A stretch of 64,000 nt of DNA, taken from assembly GCA_016788065.1 (NCBI GenBank), contig JAEUTI010000089.1, forward strand, positions 28,707 through 92,706, given 5' to 3'. This document shows, in pieces, positions 55,094 to 64,000 of the stretch. Source of the stretch: Bacteroidia bacterium (GTDB lineage: Bacteria; Bacteroidota; Bacteroidia; AKYH767-A; OLB10). The notes below the pieces were generated by a model. It saw only the letters and a list, made by a program, of their open reading frames with translations, made no database searches and was not told the DNA's origin. How positions within the stretch are numbered: position 1 is the first letter of the stretch; the number at the start of each line of letters is the position of its first letter. A program made the position numbers and the translations under genes.

Positions 55094-56986
55094 ATGAAAA
55101 AAATTTACTCACTTACAGCGTTAGCGCTGTCGCTCTTAGCAGGATCCGCAAATGCACAGTCACAACGGTATGTTCTTGTAGAAGAATTTACTCAGGCTTC
55201 ATGCGGTCCATGCGCAGCACAAAATCCTGCATTCAATACTATTATGAATGCTAACGAATCAAAAGCTATCGGTCTTAAATATCAGGTTTGGTGGCCAGGT
55301 TATGATCCAATGTATAACCACAACAAATCAGAAGTAAATACCCGTGTGGCTTATTATGGTGTAACCGGTGTACCTAATGTACGTGGCGACGGAAATGCAT
55401 TGACAGGAGCTCCAAGTGCAGTTTCTCAGGCATGGATCGATAACCGCTATACCAATGTGGCTTCACCTTATACTATAACTGCAACACATTCATTCGATGC
55501 TAACTATACTCAAATGACCGTAAATGCTGCAATCAATTGCACACAGGCAGTTACAGGAAATTTAGTTGCTCACATCGCTGTAATTGAGCGTGAAATTAAT
55601 TTCACAACACCTCCGGGAACAAATGGAGAACTTGATTTCTATGGTGTAATGAAGAAAATGGTTCCTTCGGATCAAGGTACTCCAGTTACTGCAGTTAATA
55701 CTAATGACAATCAAAATTTGTCTTTTACAATTGATATCCCATGGTATGTTTACGATCTAAATCAATTAGCTGCAATCGTTTTCATCCAGGATAATTCAAA
55801 CAAAGCTGTTCATCAGACAGCTTACAGCGCTCCTTTAACTCCGGTATTGCCTCCTGTTGATATGGCAATCACTACCGTTACAGGTGTTCCTTCATTAATT
55901 TGTTCAGGTTCATTCAGCCCAACTGTTAATATCAAAAATAACTCAGCTACTGCTACTATCACTTCTGCAAATATTAATTATCGTATTGATGGTGGTACTG
56001 TTGTTACTCAACCATGGTCAGGTTCCCTTGCCCCAGGTGCTACTGCACAAGTTATCCTGAGCAACATTTCTGCAAGCAATGGTTCTCATACCATTACTTT
56101 CTTTACTTCTGATCTGGATGCAGGTATTGATATTTCTCCGATCAACAGCTACAACTTCAAAAATTTCTCATATTCAATTTCTGCTGCATTGCCTCCTGTT
56201 ACTGAAGGTTTCGTTAGCACAGTTTTCCCTCCAACTGACTGGATCGTTAATGACAATAATGCTGATGGATTTGGCTGGTCTCGTTCTGCAACTGCAGGTG
56301 GATTCGGAAATTCTACCAACTCTGCGAAAATGGACTTCTATAACAGTACCAATGGTCGCATCGATGAGTTATTGATTAAAAAAGTTGATTTCTCAGGATT
56401 GACAGGAACTGCTTCTTTGACATTCAATGTTGCTTACAAACAATATGCAGCTGAAAACGATCGTCTGGAAATTATGATTTCTTCGAACTGCGGAACTACA
56501 TGGACTACTTTATTCAACAAAGCAGGATCAACTTTATCAACTTCTCCTGGAGGAACTACAAATCCATTTACTCCAACTGCAGCACAATGGAGAGCTGAGG
56601 TAGTAGATTTATCTGCTTATGTTGGAACTGCTGATCTAATCATCAAATTTAAAGCAACTTCAAATTTTGGTAACAACATGTACATCGATGATGTAAATCT
56701 TACTGTTACTACTGGTATCACTGAAGCTGAACTGGATCAGTCAATTCAACTGTATCCTACCCTTACTTCAGGCATGGTTAACCTTGAAGCTAACTTTACA
56801 AAAGAACAAAATCTGAAAGTTGCTGTTTATAATGCAATTGGTCAGGAAGTTTCAAAGAATACTTACGGCAATACTCTTGGCGGTAAATTTGAAATTGACC
56901 TTACTAACATGGCTAATGGCAATTACAGCGTTAAAATCTTCACTGATGAAGCAGCTGTGGTAAAATCTATTTCTATCGCGAAATAA
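55094..56986 (+). CDS. T9SS-exported Omp28-like protein with thioredoxin-type CGPC site
   Basis: The 630-residue protein has a signal peptide (to NAQS) and then a thioredoxin-like Omp28 domain (about 24-255): [22 protein letters not shown] places Cys37 and Cys40 in a CGPC motif and [12 protein letters not shown] is the matching cis-proline loop. A CARDB-like beta domain (about 260-355) and a MAM-like adhesion domain (about 375-545, with [14 protein letters not shown] and LDEN-type strands) follow. The last 80 residues ([18 protein letters not shown] ... [12 protein letters not shown]) are the sorting domain. It may have thiol-redox activity at the cell surface. It is closed by a strong terminator. 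Confidence 0.85.
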   Translation: MKKIYSLTALALSLLAGSANAQSQRYVLVEEFTQASCGPCAAQNPAFNTIMNANESKAIGLKYQVWWPGYDPMYNHNKSEVNTRVAYYGVTGVPNVRGDGNALTGAPSAVSQAWIDNRYTNVASPYTITATHSFDANYTQMTVNAAINCTQAVTGNLVAHIAVIEREINFTTPPGTNGELDFYGVMKKMVPSDQGTPVTAVNTNDNQNLSFTIDIPWYVYDLNQLAAIVFIQDNSNKAVHQTAYSAPLTPVLPPVDMAITTVTGVPSLICSGSFSPTVNIKNNSATATITSANINYRIDGGTVVTQPWSGSLAPGATAQVILSNISASNGSHTITFFTSDLDAGIDISPINSYNFKNFSYSISAALPPVTEGFVSTVFPPTDWIVNDNNADGFGWSRSATAGGFGNSTNSAKMDFYNSTNGRIDELLIKKVDFSGLTGTASLTFNVAYKQYAAENDRLEIMISSNCGTTWTTLFNKAGSTLSTSPGGTTNPFTPTAAQWRAEVVDLSAYVGTADLIIKFKATSNFGNNMYIDDVNLTVTTGITEAELDQSIQLYPTLTSGMVNLEANFTKEQNLKVAVYNAIGQEVSKNTYGNTLGGKFEIDLTNMANGNYSVKIFTDEAAVVKSISIAK

Positions 56987-57000
56987 TTTTAAATCACCAT

Positions 57001-57036
57001 AAAAAAAAGGCTGCCCCGCAAAGGCAGCCTTTTTTT
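57001..57036 (+). terminator. Strong terminator after the Omp28-like gene
   Basis: AAGGCTGCC (57007-57015) pairs with GGCAGCCTT (57023-57031) around a 7-base loop, preceded by a run of A and followed by T. It works on either strand. Confidence 0.92.
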
Positions 57037-57111
57037 ATGGACTTTAACCCGATTCCGTTTGCCTTCTTCATCCAAATAAACGAATTTTGTACCCTTCTAC
57101 AACCTGCTATT

Positions 57112-58500
57112 ATGAAAAGAACTCCAGTTAAAGAACTTCTGCAAATAAGCCCTGAAAACCAGACAGTGAATGTCAAGGGATGGGTGCGTACCAAACGCGG
57201 TAATAAAAATGTGATGTTCATAGCCTTGAATGATGGTTCCACGATTCATAATATCCAGATTGTGGCAGACCCTGCTTCTTTTAGTGAAGAACTGGTCAAG
57301 CAAATTACAACCGGCTCTTCTTTATCGGTTGATGGAACTCTGGTTGCTTCTCAGGGAAGTGGTCAACCAGTTGAAATTCAGGCGACTAATATTTTGGTTT
57401 ATGGATCTGCCGATGTCGAAACCTATCCTTTGCAGAAAAAGGGGCACTCCCTGGAATTTCTCAGAGAAATAGCACATCTCAGACCGCGCACCAACACTTT
57501 CGGAGCTGTACTGCGTATTCGACATGCGATGGCTTATGGAATACATAAATATTTTAATGACAGAGGATTCTTCTACCTGCACACTCCTATTATCACCGGC
57601 TCAGATGCTGAGGGCGCGGGTGCCATGTTTCGTGTCACCACCCTCGATGCCGGAAGTCCGCCCCGCAACGAAGATGGTACCGTAAATTTTAAAGAAGACT
57701 TTTTTGGAAAGGAAACCAATCTAACCGTAAGCGGACAGCTGGAGGGGGAACTTGGAGCTTTAGCATTGAGTAACATATACACTTTTGGTCCAACGTTCAG
57801 GGCTGAGAATTCGAATACGGCACGACATTTGGCTGAATTTTGGATGATTGAGCCTGAAATGGCTTTTTATGAGTTAGAAGAAAACATGGATTTGGTAGAA
57901 GATATGTTAAAGTATCTTGTTACCTATGCTCTTGAAAAATGCTCCGATGATCTCGAATTCCTCAATAAAATGTACGATAATGAATTGCTGACACGTTTAA
58001 ACAGCATTGTAGCAGATAAATTTGTCAGATTATCATATACCGATGCCATTGAAATATTAAAAGGCACCGCTGAAAAATTTGAATTTAAAGTCGATTGGGG
58101 AACTGATCTTCAATCAGAGCATGAGCGATTCCTGGTTGAGAAGCATTTCAAAAAACCGGTTATACTATTCGATTACCCGAAACACATTAAGGCATTCTAC
58201 ATGAAACAAAATGATGATGGGAAAACGGTTCGTGCAATGGATGTATTATTCCCGGGCATCGGAGAAATTGTTGGAGGATCTCAACGTGAAGAAAACTACG
58301 ATAAATTAAAGCAGCGTATAACCGAGATGGGTATTCACGAAGAAAGTCTATGGTGGTATCTGGAAACAAGAAAATTTGGGACCGTGCCACATGCAGGTTT
58401 TGGATTAGGTTTCGAACGTTTGATGTTGTTCGTTACCGGAATGGGAAATATCCGGGATGTTATTCCATTCCCACGAACACCGCTAAGTGCAGAATTTTAA
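57112..58500 (+). CDS. asnS: Asparaginyl-tRNA synthetase
   Basis: This class II synthetase charges tRNA-Asn. The 462-residue protein has an N-terminal anticodon-binding OB fold (about 15-105), then [18 protein letters not shown] (motif 2 region and the Asn/Asp signature), [25 protein letters not shown] read in parts, and the motif 3 [15 protein letters not shown] near the end. The ATG at 57112 is used because [10 protein letters not shown] fits the family; a longer frame begins in the terminator at 57037. Confidence 0.96.
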   Translation: MKRTPVKELLQISPENQTVNVKGWVRTKRGNKNVMFIALNDGSTIHNIQIVADPASFSEELVKQITTGSSLSVDGTLVASQGSGQPVEIQATNILVYGSADVETYPLQKKGHSLEFLREIAHLRPRTNTFGAVLRIRHAMAYGIHKYFNDRGFFYLHTPIITGSDAEGAGAMFRVTTLDAGSPPRNEDGTVNFKEDFFGKETNLTVSGQLEGELGALALSNIYTFGPTFRAENSNTARHLAEFWMIEPEMAFYELEENMDLVEDMLKYLVTYALEKCSDDLEFLNKMYDNELLTRLNSIVADKFVRLSYTDAIEILKGTAEKFEFKVDWGTDLQSEHERFLVEKHFKKPVILFDYPKHIKAFYMKQNDDGKTVRAMDVLFPGIGEIVGGSQREENYDKLKQRITEMGIHEESLWWYLETRKFGTVPHAGFGLGFERLMLFVTGMGNIRDVIPFPRTPLSAEF

Positions 58501-58532
58501 ACTAAAATTAACCACAAAACACCTTTAATTTT

Positions 58533-60017
58533 TTGAGCTTCTTAAAACAATCCCTTCAGCAAAAGCTACTTCAAAAGCTTTCTCCGCAACAAATTCAATT
58601 GATGAAATTGTTGCAGGTTCCTACTATTGCTTTAGAACAGCGAATTAAAGAAGAGCTTGAAATAAATCCTGCCCTTGAAGAAGGTAATGAGGAAGATGAT
58701 CGTGATCCACTTGATGAGGAACGCGAAGAAGGCGATGAAGACAATAATGATTTTGATGAAAATGGGGACGATTCGGAGCGTAAGGATGATTTTGATATAT
58801 CCGAATACATTCAGGACGACGAACCTTATTATAAATTAAATGCTAACAACACTTCTCCTGATGAAGAAAGAAATGATATTCCACTGAGTGTTGGAAATAC
58901 TTTTCATGAATTACTTTTGAGTCAGTTGGGGATGTGTGATTTTGACGATAAACAATACTTGATTGCCACGCATCTTGTTGGTTCATTCGATGATGACGGG
59001 TATTTGCGAAGAGAAGTACGTGCGTTGGTTGATGATCTGGCATTTGCGCAAAATATCAGCACTACAGAAGAAGAAATTCTTGATGTACTCAAGGTGATAC
59101 AGACTTTTGATCCTGCAGGAGTTGGTGCCCGTGATTTACAGGAATGTTTAATGATTCAACTCGACCGGAAGAATCACGATTTACCTGCTGTTGCTACTGC
59201 AAGACAAATCCTTAAGGATTACATGGATGAGTTTTCCAAAAAACATTACGAAAAAATTGAGAAGTCATTGGATTTGTCGCCTGAAGAATTAAAAAGTGCT
59301 GTCCATGAAATTTTGCATCTGAATCCGAGACCGGGGGGAAGTTTTTCCGATGAACCAAAATCATCACAACACATTGTGCCTGATTTTATGATTTCAAATA
59401 CAGATGGTATACTGGAATTAAACCTGAATTCGAGAAATGCTCCTGATCTACGAATCAGCAGGCAATACTCAGAAATGCTGGAGACATATTCCAAAGAAGC
59501 GAAAACGAATAAAACGAGCAGAGATGCTTTGATGTTTGTAAAACAGAAGCTTGATGCAGCGAAATGGTTCATTGATGCGATTCGGCAGAGACAAATCACG
59601 CTTATCAGAACTATGACTGCTATTATGAATTACCAGCAGGAATATTTTATGGAAGGTGATGAGAAAAAACTTAAGCCAATGATTCTGAAAGATATTGCTG
59701 ACATTGTCGGATTAGATATATCAACTATTTCCCGTGTAGCTAACAGCAAGTATGTTCAAACCCCATTTGGTACTTTTCTATTAAAGAGTTTCTTTTCAGA
59801 GGCTTTGTCAACAGATAGTGGTGAAGAAGTTTCCAGTCGGGAGGTTAAGAAAATTCTGAGTGATTATATCGGAAATGAAGACAAGAAAAAACCACTTCCC
59901 GATGAAAAGCTCATGAAGCTATTAAATGATAAAGGTTACAATATTGCCAGAAGAACCATTGCCAAGTATAGAGAACAATTGGGAATACCGGTTGCGAGAC
60001 TTCGAAAGGAGTTATGA
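58533..60017 (+). CDS. rpoN: RNA polymerase sigma-54 factor
   Basis: The 494-residue protein has the Gln/Leu-rich activator region I (LKQSLQQKLLQKLSPQQ...), an unusually acidic region II (about 50-105, many Asp and Glu), the core-binding region, a helix-turn-helix (LKDIADIVGLDISTISRVAN) and the RpoN box ARRTIAKYRE near the C-terminus, which reads the -24 element. It starts at TTG 58533, just upstream of region I. It needs AAA+ activators, none of which is in the window. It lies 32 bases after asnS with a membrane protein gene following closely. Confidence 0.95.
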   Translation: MSFLKQSLQQKLLQKLSPQQIQLMKLLQVPTIALEQRIKEELEINPALEEGNEEDDRDPLDEEREEGDEDNNDFDENGDDSERKDDFDISEYIQDDEPYYKLNANNTSPDEERNDIPLSVGNTFHELLLSQLGMCDFDDKQYLIATHLVGSFDDDGYLRREVRALVDDLAFAQNISTTEEEILDVLKVIQTFDPAGVGARDLQECLMIQLDRKNHDLPAVATARQILKDYMDEFSKKHYEKIEKSLDLSPEELKSAVHEILHLNPRPGGSFSDEPKSSQHIVPDFMISNTDGILELNLNSRNAPDLRISRQYSEMLETYSKEAKTNKTSRDALMFVKQKLDAAKWFIDAIRQRQITLIRTMTAIMNYQQEYFMEGDEKKLKPMILKDIADIVGLDISTISRVANSKYVQTPFGTFLLKSFFSEALSTDSGEEVSSREVKKILSDYIGNEDKKKPLPDEKLMKLLNDKGYNIARRTIAKYREQLGIPVARLRKEL

Positions 60018-60054
60018 TTTACCATTTATTTTCATTTTGTTTTAACTGCAAATT

Positions 60055-60675
60055 ATGATTCCTGTTCCGTTAGCACGTTTTTTATCTTACAGCCTTCATC
60101 CGTTGCTGATGCCTTTTTATGCGGTACTAGTCATCATGCAATTAAATACATATATAAGTTATAGTATTTCGCCACAGGTACAAAAGATTATTATTTCACT
60201 GGTATTTATTACTACTTGTGCATTACCGGTTGTTACAGCATTAATTTTACTACAAAAAGGTTATATTAAGTCCCTGGAGATGGAAACCCTTAATGAACGA
60301 AAAATTCCATTCCTGACAACTGCCTTATTCTATTTCATGTGTTATTACCTGCTACATCAGTTACCGGTACCAAGAATTTTAGGATTAATGGTTATGGGTG
60401 CTGCAATGACAATTGTGATGGCCTGGATATTGAGCTTTCAATGGAAAGTAAGCATTCACATGATTGGAATCGGTGGCTTTACGGGAATGCTATTGGGTTT
60501 ATCTCAGGTGCTTAATGCAGGACTGACAGAAATTATACTAGCAAGTATTCTGATATCTGGTTTTCTGGGAAGTGCACGACTTATATTAAAAGCGCACAAC
60601 CCAAATCAGGTTTATGCTGGATTCCTGATTGGCTTTTTTACGGAATGGCTGGTAATAATTGGCTTGAGTGCCTGA
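60055..60675 (+). CDS. Membrane protein, degenerate PAP2-like
   Basis: The 206-residue protein has about six membrane helices. Two of the three phosphatase motifs of the PAP2 superfamily are echoed: SIHMIG (residues 133-138) for the SGH motif and SARLILKAHNPNQ (173-185), with Arg175 and His181 at the R-x5-H spacing, but Gln in place of the final Asp. The first K-x6-RP motif is not found; NERKIPF at 80-86 is the nearest. It may bind or cleave a lipid phosphate, or be inactive. It lies 37 bases after rpoN. Confidence 0.6.
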   Translation: MIPVPLARFLSYSLHPLLMPFYAVLVIMQLNTYISYSISPQVQKIIISLVFITTCALPVVTALILLQKGYIKSLEMETLNERKIPFLTTALFYFMCYYLLHQLPVPRILGLMVMGAAMTIVMAWILSFQWKVSIHMIGIGGFTGMLLGLSQVLNAGLTEIILASILISGFLGSARLILKAHNPNQVYAGFLIGFFTEWLVIIGLSA

Positions 60676-60681
60676 TATGGT

Positions 60682-61197
60682 TCACTTACAGTTATGAACC
60701 ACTTTAACGATCCGGGAAGTATCGAAACTTAAATCTGCTGCCTGCTTTATCAGATCATTATATAGTGAATCTGATAATGCTTCTGTTCTTGAATAAATAG
60801 AAAGTTCTTTTCTGTTTGGATTTCCTGACATATACCAGGAATAATCATTTGCAAGAGATATAATAAATAAATCATCCGAAAATGGCCAGAAATGTTCAAC
60901 CTTCCATTTGGCATTTCCGGAATTCTCATCCACAAAAGCTTTCCCTAGTATAGCTCCTTGCTTTTCCTTTTTGATGCAGGATTCAATTATCCGGATATAA
61001 CTTTTATCATCTGCTAATTCGAAATCTATTTTGTTGCATGTACATTTCTTCTTGGCAGAAACAGGAAGTGCAGCAATTTCATACCAGGTACCCATGTATT
61101 TGTCGAGGTCGACATTTTCTACAACCGGCAAATCAGGTTTGGAAGAGCACGAAATTATGAATGCACTCAGAAATAAAATTAGTATCCGCTGTTTCAT
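60682..61197 (-). CDS. Lipocalin family lipoprotein (Blc-like)
   Basis: The ATG at 61197 gives 171 residues with a lipoprotein signal ending FIISCSS, so the mature protein begins at a lipidated Cys and sits in the outer membrane. The GxW lipocalin start is KYMGTWYEIAALP, followed by AKKKCTCNKIDFEL and WPFSDDLFIISLANDYSWYMSG. Blc relatives bind fatty acids or lysophospholipids and are often stress-induced. A TTG at 61212 would add five residues. It lies 11 bases after the Wzz-like gene. Confidence 0.88.
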   Translation of the reverse strand: MKQRILILFLSAFIISCSSKPDLPVVENVDLDKYMGTWYEIAALPVSAKKKCTCNKIDFELADDKSYIRIIESCIKKEKQGAILGKAFVDENSGNAKWKVEHFWPFSDDLFIISLANDYSWYMSGNPNRKELSIYSRTEALSDSLYNDLIKQAADLSFDTSRIVKVVHNCK

Positions 61198-61208
61198 ACA
61201 ATGATTGA

Positions 61209-62132
61209 TCAATATTTCCGTGAGAACAAAATTCTTAAATCGCTGTTGTAAGAATTAAAGAAATACAAAAGTAATATATAAATAGTTACACAAAAGCCCC
61301 CTGCCAGAAACCCATAACCCACAAGATAAATTCTTTTAGATTTGAAATCAGGCATTGCTGAACGAATAATTACCAACGAGGGAAGATTCTTAGATTGCGC
61401 CGTATTGAGTGTGGTAGAATATAAATTTTTAGCCTTCAGCAATTGAACTGTAATATTCTGAATCTGTGAAATGGCTTCATAAATTGAAAACTCCAGGTTA
61501 ATTGACTTCGTGCTTAACTTCTCATGATCCCTAAGGTCTCCTAACCTTTTAATATAGTTATCGAGATTTCTATTCTGTGCTGCAACCGTTTGCTCTGATT
61601 CTACCAGGAAGCTGTTGTAAAAGGTAAGATTACTTTGCAACTTATTTATTAAGTATGACTTATTAAGCTGATCCAGTTTCCAGACAATAGAATTTGCCAT
61701 TGCGGCTGCTATTTCATTGTTTCTGTCAATTACTGTAATGCTGGAGATATCAACAGAAATTTTTTTGATCTGAATTATTCTGATAAGTTTACTGACTGCT
61801 AGTTGATGGTAATATTTATTGGTGGTATCAATGCCATAGTGCTTGTAGAGATCAAACTGTTTAATGAGATGCTCCATCATTTGATTTGAGTATGCTAACT
61901 GAATTATACGCTCCTGAGCTAAATTGACCTGTAATAAATCTTCCTGACCCGGATTTCCAAAAATGGAAGGGTTTACCATGCTTTCATTAGCGAGATAAAA
62001 TATAGCAGTTCCTTCATACTTCAATACTTTGGGCTGGAGGACATATACACCAACTAGTGCAGCTATCAGAAATACAAAGATCAAATAGATCCTGTGCTTT
62101 CTGATCAGAAATAAAAAATCTTCATGCTTCAT
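61209..62132 (-). CDS. Wzz-like polysaccharide chain-length determinant protein
   Basis: The ATG at 62132 (MKHEDFLFLIRKHR) gives 307 residues. A membrane helix at about 14-33 and another at about 270-292 flank a periplasmic domain with long helices (about 165-225, low in glycine), which is the Wzz/PCP layout. The PQPKVLKYEGTAIFYLA-like start of the periplasmic part is typical. No tyrosine-kinase domain is attached. Such proteins set the length of O-antigen or exopolysaccharide chains together with a polymerase; the divergent gene at 62237 is a candidate partner. Confidence 0.78.
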   Translation of the reverse strand: MKHEDFLFLIRKHRIYLIFVFLIAALVGVYVLQPKVLKYEGTAIFYLANESMVNPSIFGNPGQEDLLQVNLAQERIIQLAYSNQMMEHLIKQFDLYKHYGIDTTNKYYHQLAVSKLIRIIQIKKISVDISSITVIDRNNEIAAAMANSIVWKLDQLNKSYLINKLQSNLTFYNSFLVESEQTVAAQNRNLDNYIKRLGDLRDHEKLSTKSINLEFSIYEAISQIQNITVQLLKAKNLYSTTLNTAQSKNLPSLVIIRSAMPDFKSKRIYLVGYGFLAGGFCVTIYILLLYFFNSYNSDLRILFSRKY

Positions 62133-62236
62133 AAACCAGTAATATTTTGTGCACGAAAGATAGCAGATAAATTTGAATAAAAAATAATCCAATTAATATT
62201 TTAACTACCTTCATCTCTTCAAAGTCAGATACTTTC

Positions 62237-64000
62237 ATGAAGAGAAAATTTCCGGCCATCAATCTAAAAGTAGTACTGATTATACTTTTTCTTTGCTTTC
62301 CGTTTGTTTATTTACCGTATACAACCGACCCGGAAATCACACTTAGATACTTGTGTCTGGCAGGTTTGTTGCTGTATATTTCAATAGCTTTAACTACATC
62401 AAAAACCCTCAATTTCAAATATTTACAAAATCCTATTGCACTTAGTGTATTGGCATATGGGTTGATTGCAGGTGTTGCTGTTTTCAGATCCGTAAATACA
62501 GGTGATGGGTTTTATGAATTTTGCAAGATCCTTACCATGGTGCTGCTCTTTTTCTTAATGTCGGTGCTTTTGTCCGGTAAAAAAGATTCTTTTAAACACC
62601 TTTGTATGGCGATTACCGGTGGCATATTAATTTTCAATGGTATTGCACTAATTCAAGTGTTACCTTTAATATTAGATTCCATTGAAAACAGTACTATCTT
62701 CTCAGTGGGAGATAAAGTACATTCAACCTTATCGAATAAAAACTTTTACGCTGAAACACTTTTACTTTCCATTCCATTTATCTGCTACAATTTTATCAAT
62801 TCCCATAAATGGAAACGAACCATGTCTTTTGTGGCACTCATCTCCTCTTTGCTATATATCATTATTTTAAAATGTGTAGCAGTTTATATTGGATTGGCTT
62901 TCATGGTGCTCTTGTTTTTAATCTGGATTATTTACCTTAGAAAAAACACCAGGGAACCTTTAATTCCACTCTTATCTGCAAGAAAAACAGGTGTTGCCTT
63001 AATACTTGGCTTCACAATAGTAATATCAGCATTCTATTTATTTAAAGACAAATTTCATTATGAAGATATTAAAGTTAAAATAGCTGCAATTGGTCATTTT
63101 GCTACCCATCCGGAAATGATTTTCAAAGAGGAACATTCATTGAATAACAACAGTGTTTATGATCGGCTCTTTTTAGCCAGAAACTCCTTGAAAATGTTCG
63201 CTGAAAATCCTGTATTAGGAAATGGATTGGCAAACTGGCGAATCTATTTTCCCAAGTACCAGCTATTTGGTAATAGTTACTGGGCATATGGAAAGCTTAG
63301 ATATGAGCACCCACACAATGAGTATCTTTTTATGCTGGCAGAAACCGGTGTGGTCGGACTGCTTTGCTGGTTAATGATACTATTTTTCACTTTTCGCGCC
63401 CTGTTAAAAGGTTATAAAAGCGCTATAACTTTCGATGAAAAAATAAAAATTGCAACACTTGCAACAGGCATCATATCATTTGCACTATTATCATTTTTCG
63501 GCTATCCAAAAGAACGCTTTTTTTCATTGATGATTTTTATAATTCTGATTGCCACTGTTGCTGCTAATTATTGCAAAGTTAAAAATGTGGATTCAAGGCC
63601 CTCCTACTCTGCAACTTTCAGCATATTCATCATTGTCGTAACGGCATTCATTTCATTCATCCATTTTCAACATTTTAAATCAGAAATTCATTTAAGAAAT
63701 GCATTAGATGCTCAACTAAAAAAAGATCTTCCCGAAATGCAATTCCAGGCAACCAAAGCAACAAATGCTTTTCATCAACTTGATATTACAGGAACTCCAA
63801 TAGAGTGGTATATCGGACACGCCTTGTATCATCAAAATAACCATAAGCAGGCTTACACTCATTACAAAAAAGCTGCAGCACAAAACCCATGGCATATGCA
63901 GGTTTTGAACGATTACGGTGCATTAGAAGAAGAACGTGGGAACCACACAGTAGCTCTGGAAATGTTCAATCGGGTGCAGTCAATAAATCCCGACTTTATG
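62237..64000 (+). CDS. O-antigen ligase/polymerase-like membrane protein with C-terminal TPR-like repeats, cut by window end
   Basis: From the ATG at 62237 a frame of 588 codons stays open to the end of the window. It begins KRKFPAINLKVVLIILFLC and has about eleven hydrophobic segments. The WaaL/Wzy_C signature is EHPHNEYLFMLAETGVVGLL near residue 353, preceded by the large periplasmic loop with ENPVLGNGLANW near 328. After the last helix (about 460-480) come soluble helical pairs (YIGHALYHQNNHKQAYTHYKKA, LEEERGNHTVALEMF) that look like TPR units. Family members join or polymerise O-antigen-type glycans at the periplasmic side. A weak TACCTTCA box lies at 62206-62213. The 3' end is outside the window. 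Confidence 0.85.
   Translation, partial: MKRKFPAINLKVVLIILFLCFPFVYLPYTTDPEITLRYLCLAGLLLYISIALTTSKTLNFKYLQNPIALSVLAYGLIAGVAVFRSVNTGDGFYEFCKILTMVLLFFLMSVLLSGKKDSFKHLCMAITGGILIFNGIALIQVLPLILDSIENSTIFSVGDKVHSTLSNKNFYAETLLLSIPFICYNFINSHKWKRTMSFVALISSLLYIIILKCVAVYIGLAFMVLLFLIWIIYLRKNTREPLIPLLSARKTGVALILGFTIVISAFYLFKDKFHYEDIKVKIAAIGHFATHPEMIFKEEHSLNNNSVYDRLFLARNSLKMFAENPVLGNGLANWRIYFPKYQLFGNSYWAYGKLRYEHPHNEYLFMLAETGVVGLLCWLMILFFTFRALLKGYKSAITFDEKIKIATLATGIISFALLSFFGYPKERFFSLMIFIILIATVAANYCKVKNVDSRPSYSATFSIFIIVVTAFISFIHFQHFKSEIHLRNALDAQLKKDLPEMQFQATKATNAFHQLDITGTPIEWYIGHALYHQNNHKQAYTHYKKAAAQNPWHMQVLNDYGALEEERGNHTVALEMFNRVQSINPDFM

Noticed and set aside
57037..57111. Longer asnS reading frame starting at 57037
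   Set aside because: The ATG lies at the end of the terminator hairpin and the 25 added residues do not fit the synthetase; the ATG at 57112 does.

Overview
This is a 64 kb stretch of a Bacteroidota (Bacteroidetes) chromosome, probably from an environmental, gliding-type lineage. The evidence is an AT-rich sequence, an intact sprA gene for the type IX secretion system (T9SS) outer-membrane translocon, and eight predicted secreted proteins with C-terminal T9SS sorting domains. The promoters look like TTTG-N20-TAnnTTTG and recognisable Shine-Dalgarno sites are rare. The maeB-ruvA-sprA-gcvH-vanZ-tonB gene order also fits the phylum. I see no rRNA, tRNA, CRISPR array, insertion sequence, integrase or phage gene. 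No gene-free gap exceeds about 220 bases.

Layout. 0-2.4 kb: end of a surface-polysaccharide cluster (asparagine synthase cut by the window edge, hexapeptide acetyltransferase, family 2 glycosyltransferase). 2.4-5.4 kb: purN, then the acpP-fabF-rnc fatty-acid/RNase III operon. 5.4-20.3 kb: a conserved protein of unknown function, several T9SS cargo proteins, a small helix-turn-helix protein, a secreted CpcT/CpeT-like protein, a secreted metallophosphoesterase, the long form of ispG, ferritin and an S41 peptidase.

20.3-37.9 kb: one very tight minus-strand operon. It starts with a giant T9SS-exported beta-propeller protein and continues moaD, moaA, moeA, a TauE/SafE transporter, mobA, moeB-rhodanese, moaE, fhs, fdhD, two formate dehydrogenase subunits and a moaC-moaB fusion. 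It encodes a molybdopterin-guanine-dinucleotide pathway, its only visible client enzyme (an NAD-type, cysteine-containing formate dehydrogenase), the sulfur-transfer protein for that enzyme, and formate-tetrahydrofolate ligase. Together they link CO2/NADH, formate and 10-formyl-tetrahydrofolate. This is the most interesting unit of the window.

38-54 kb: a divergent secreted M43 metalloprotease, deoC, then the minus-strand block maeB, ruvA, sprA, gcvH, vanZ, two tandem tonB genes and a LOG-family gene. 54-57 kb: a divergent pair of T9SS cargos, one with a CxxxC motif and the other with a thioredoxin-like CGPC motif. 57-62 kb: asnS, rpoN (sigma-54), a degenerate PAP2-like membrane protein, a lipocalin lipoprotein and a Wzz-like chain-length protein. 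62.2 kb to the end: an O-antigen ligase/polymerase-like gene with C-terminal TPR-like repeats that runs off the window, so a second polysaccharide region probably begins here.

All assignments were made by eye from the sequence; no database search was run.
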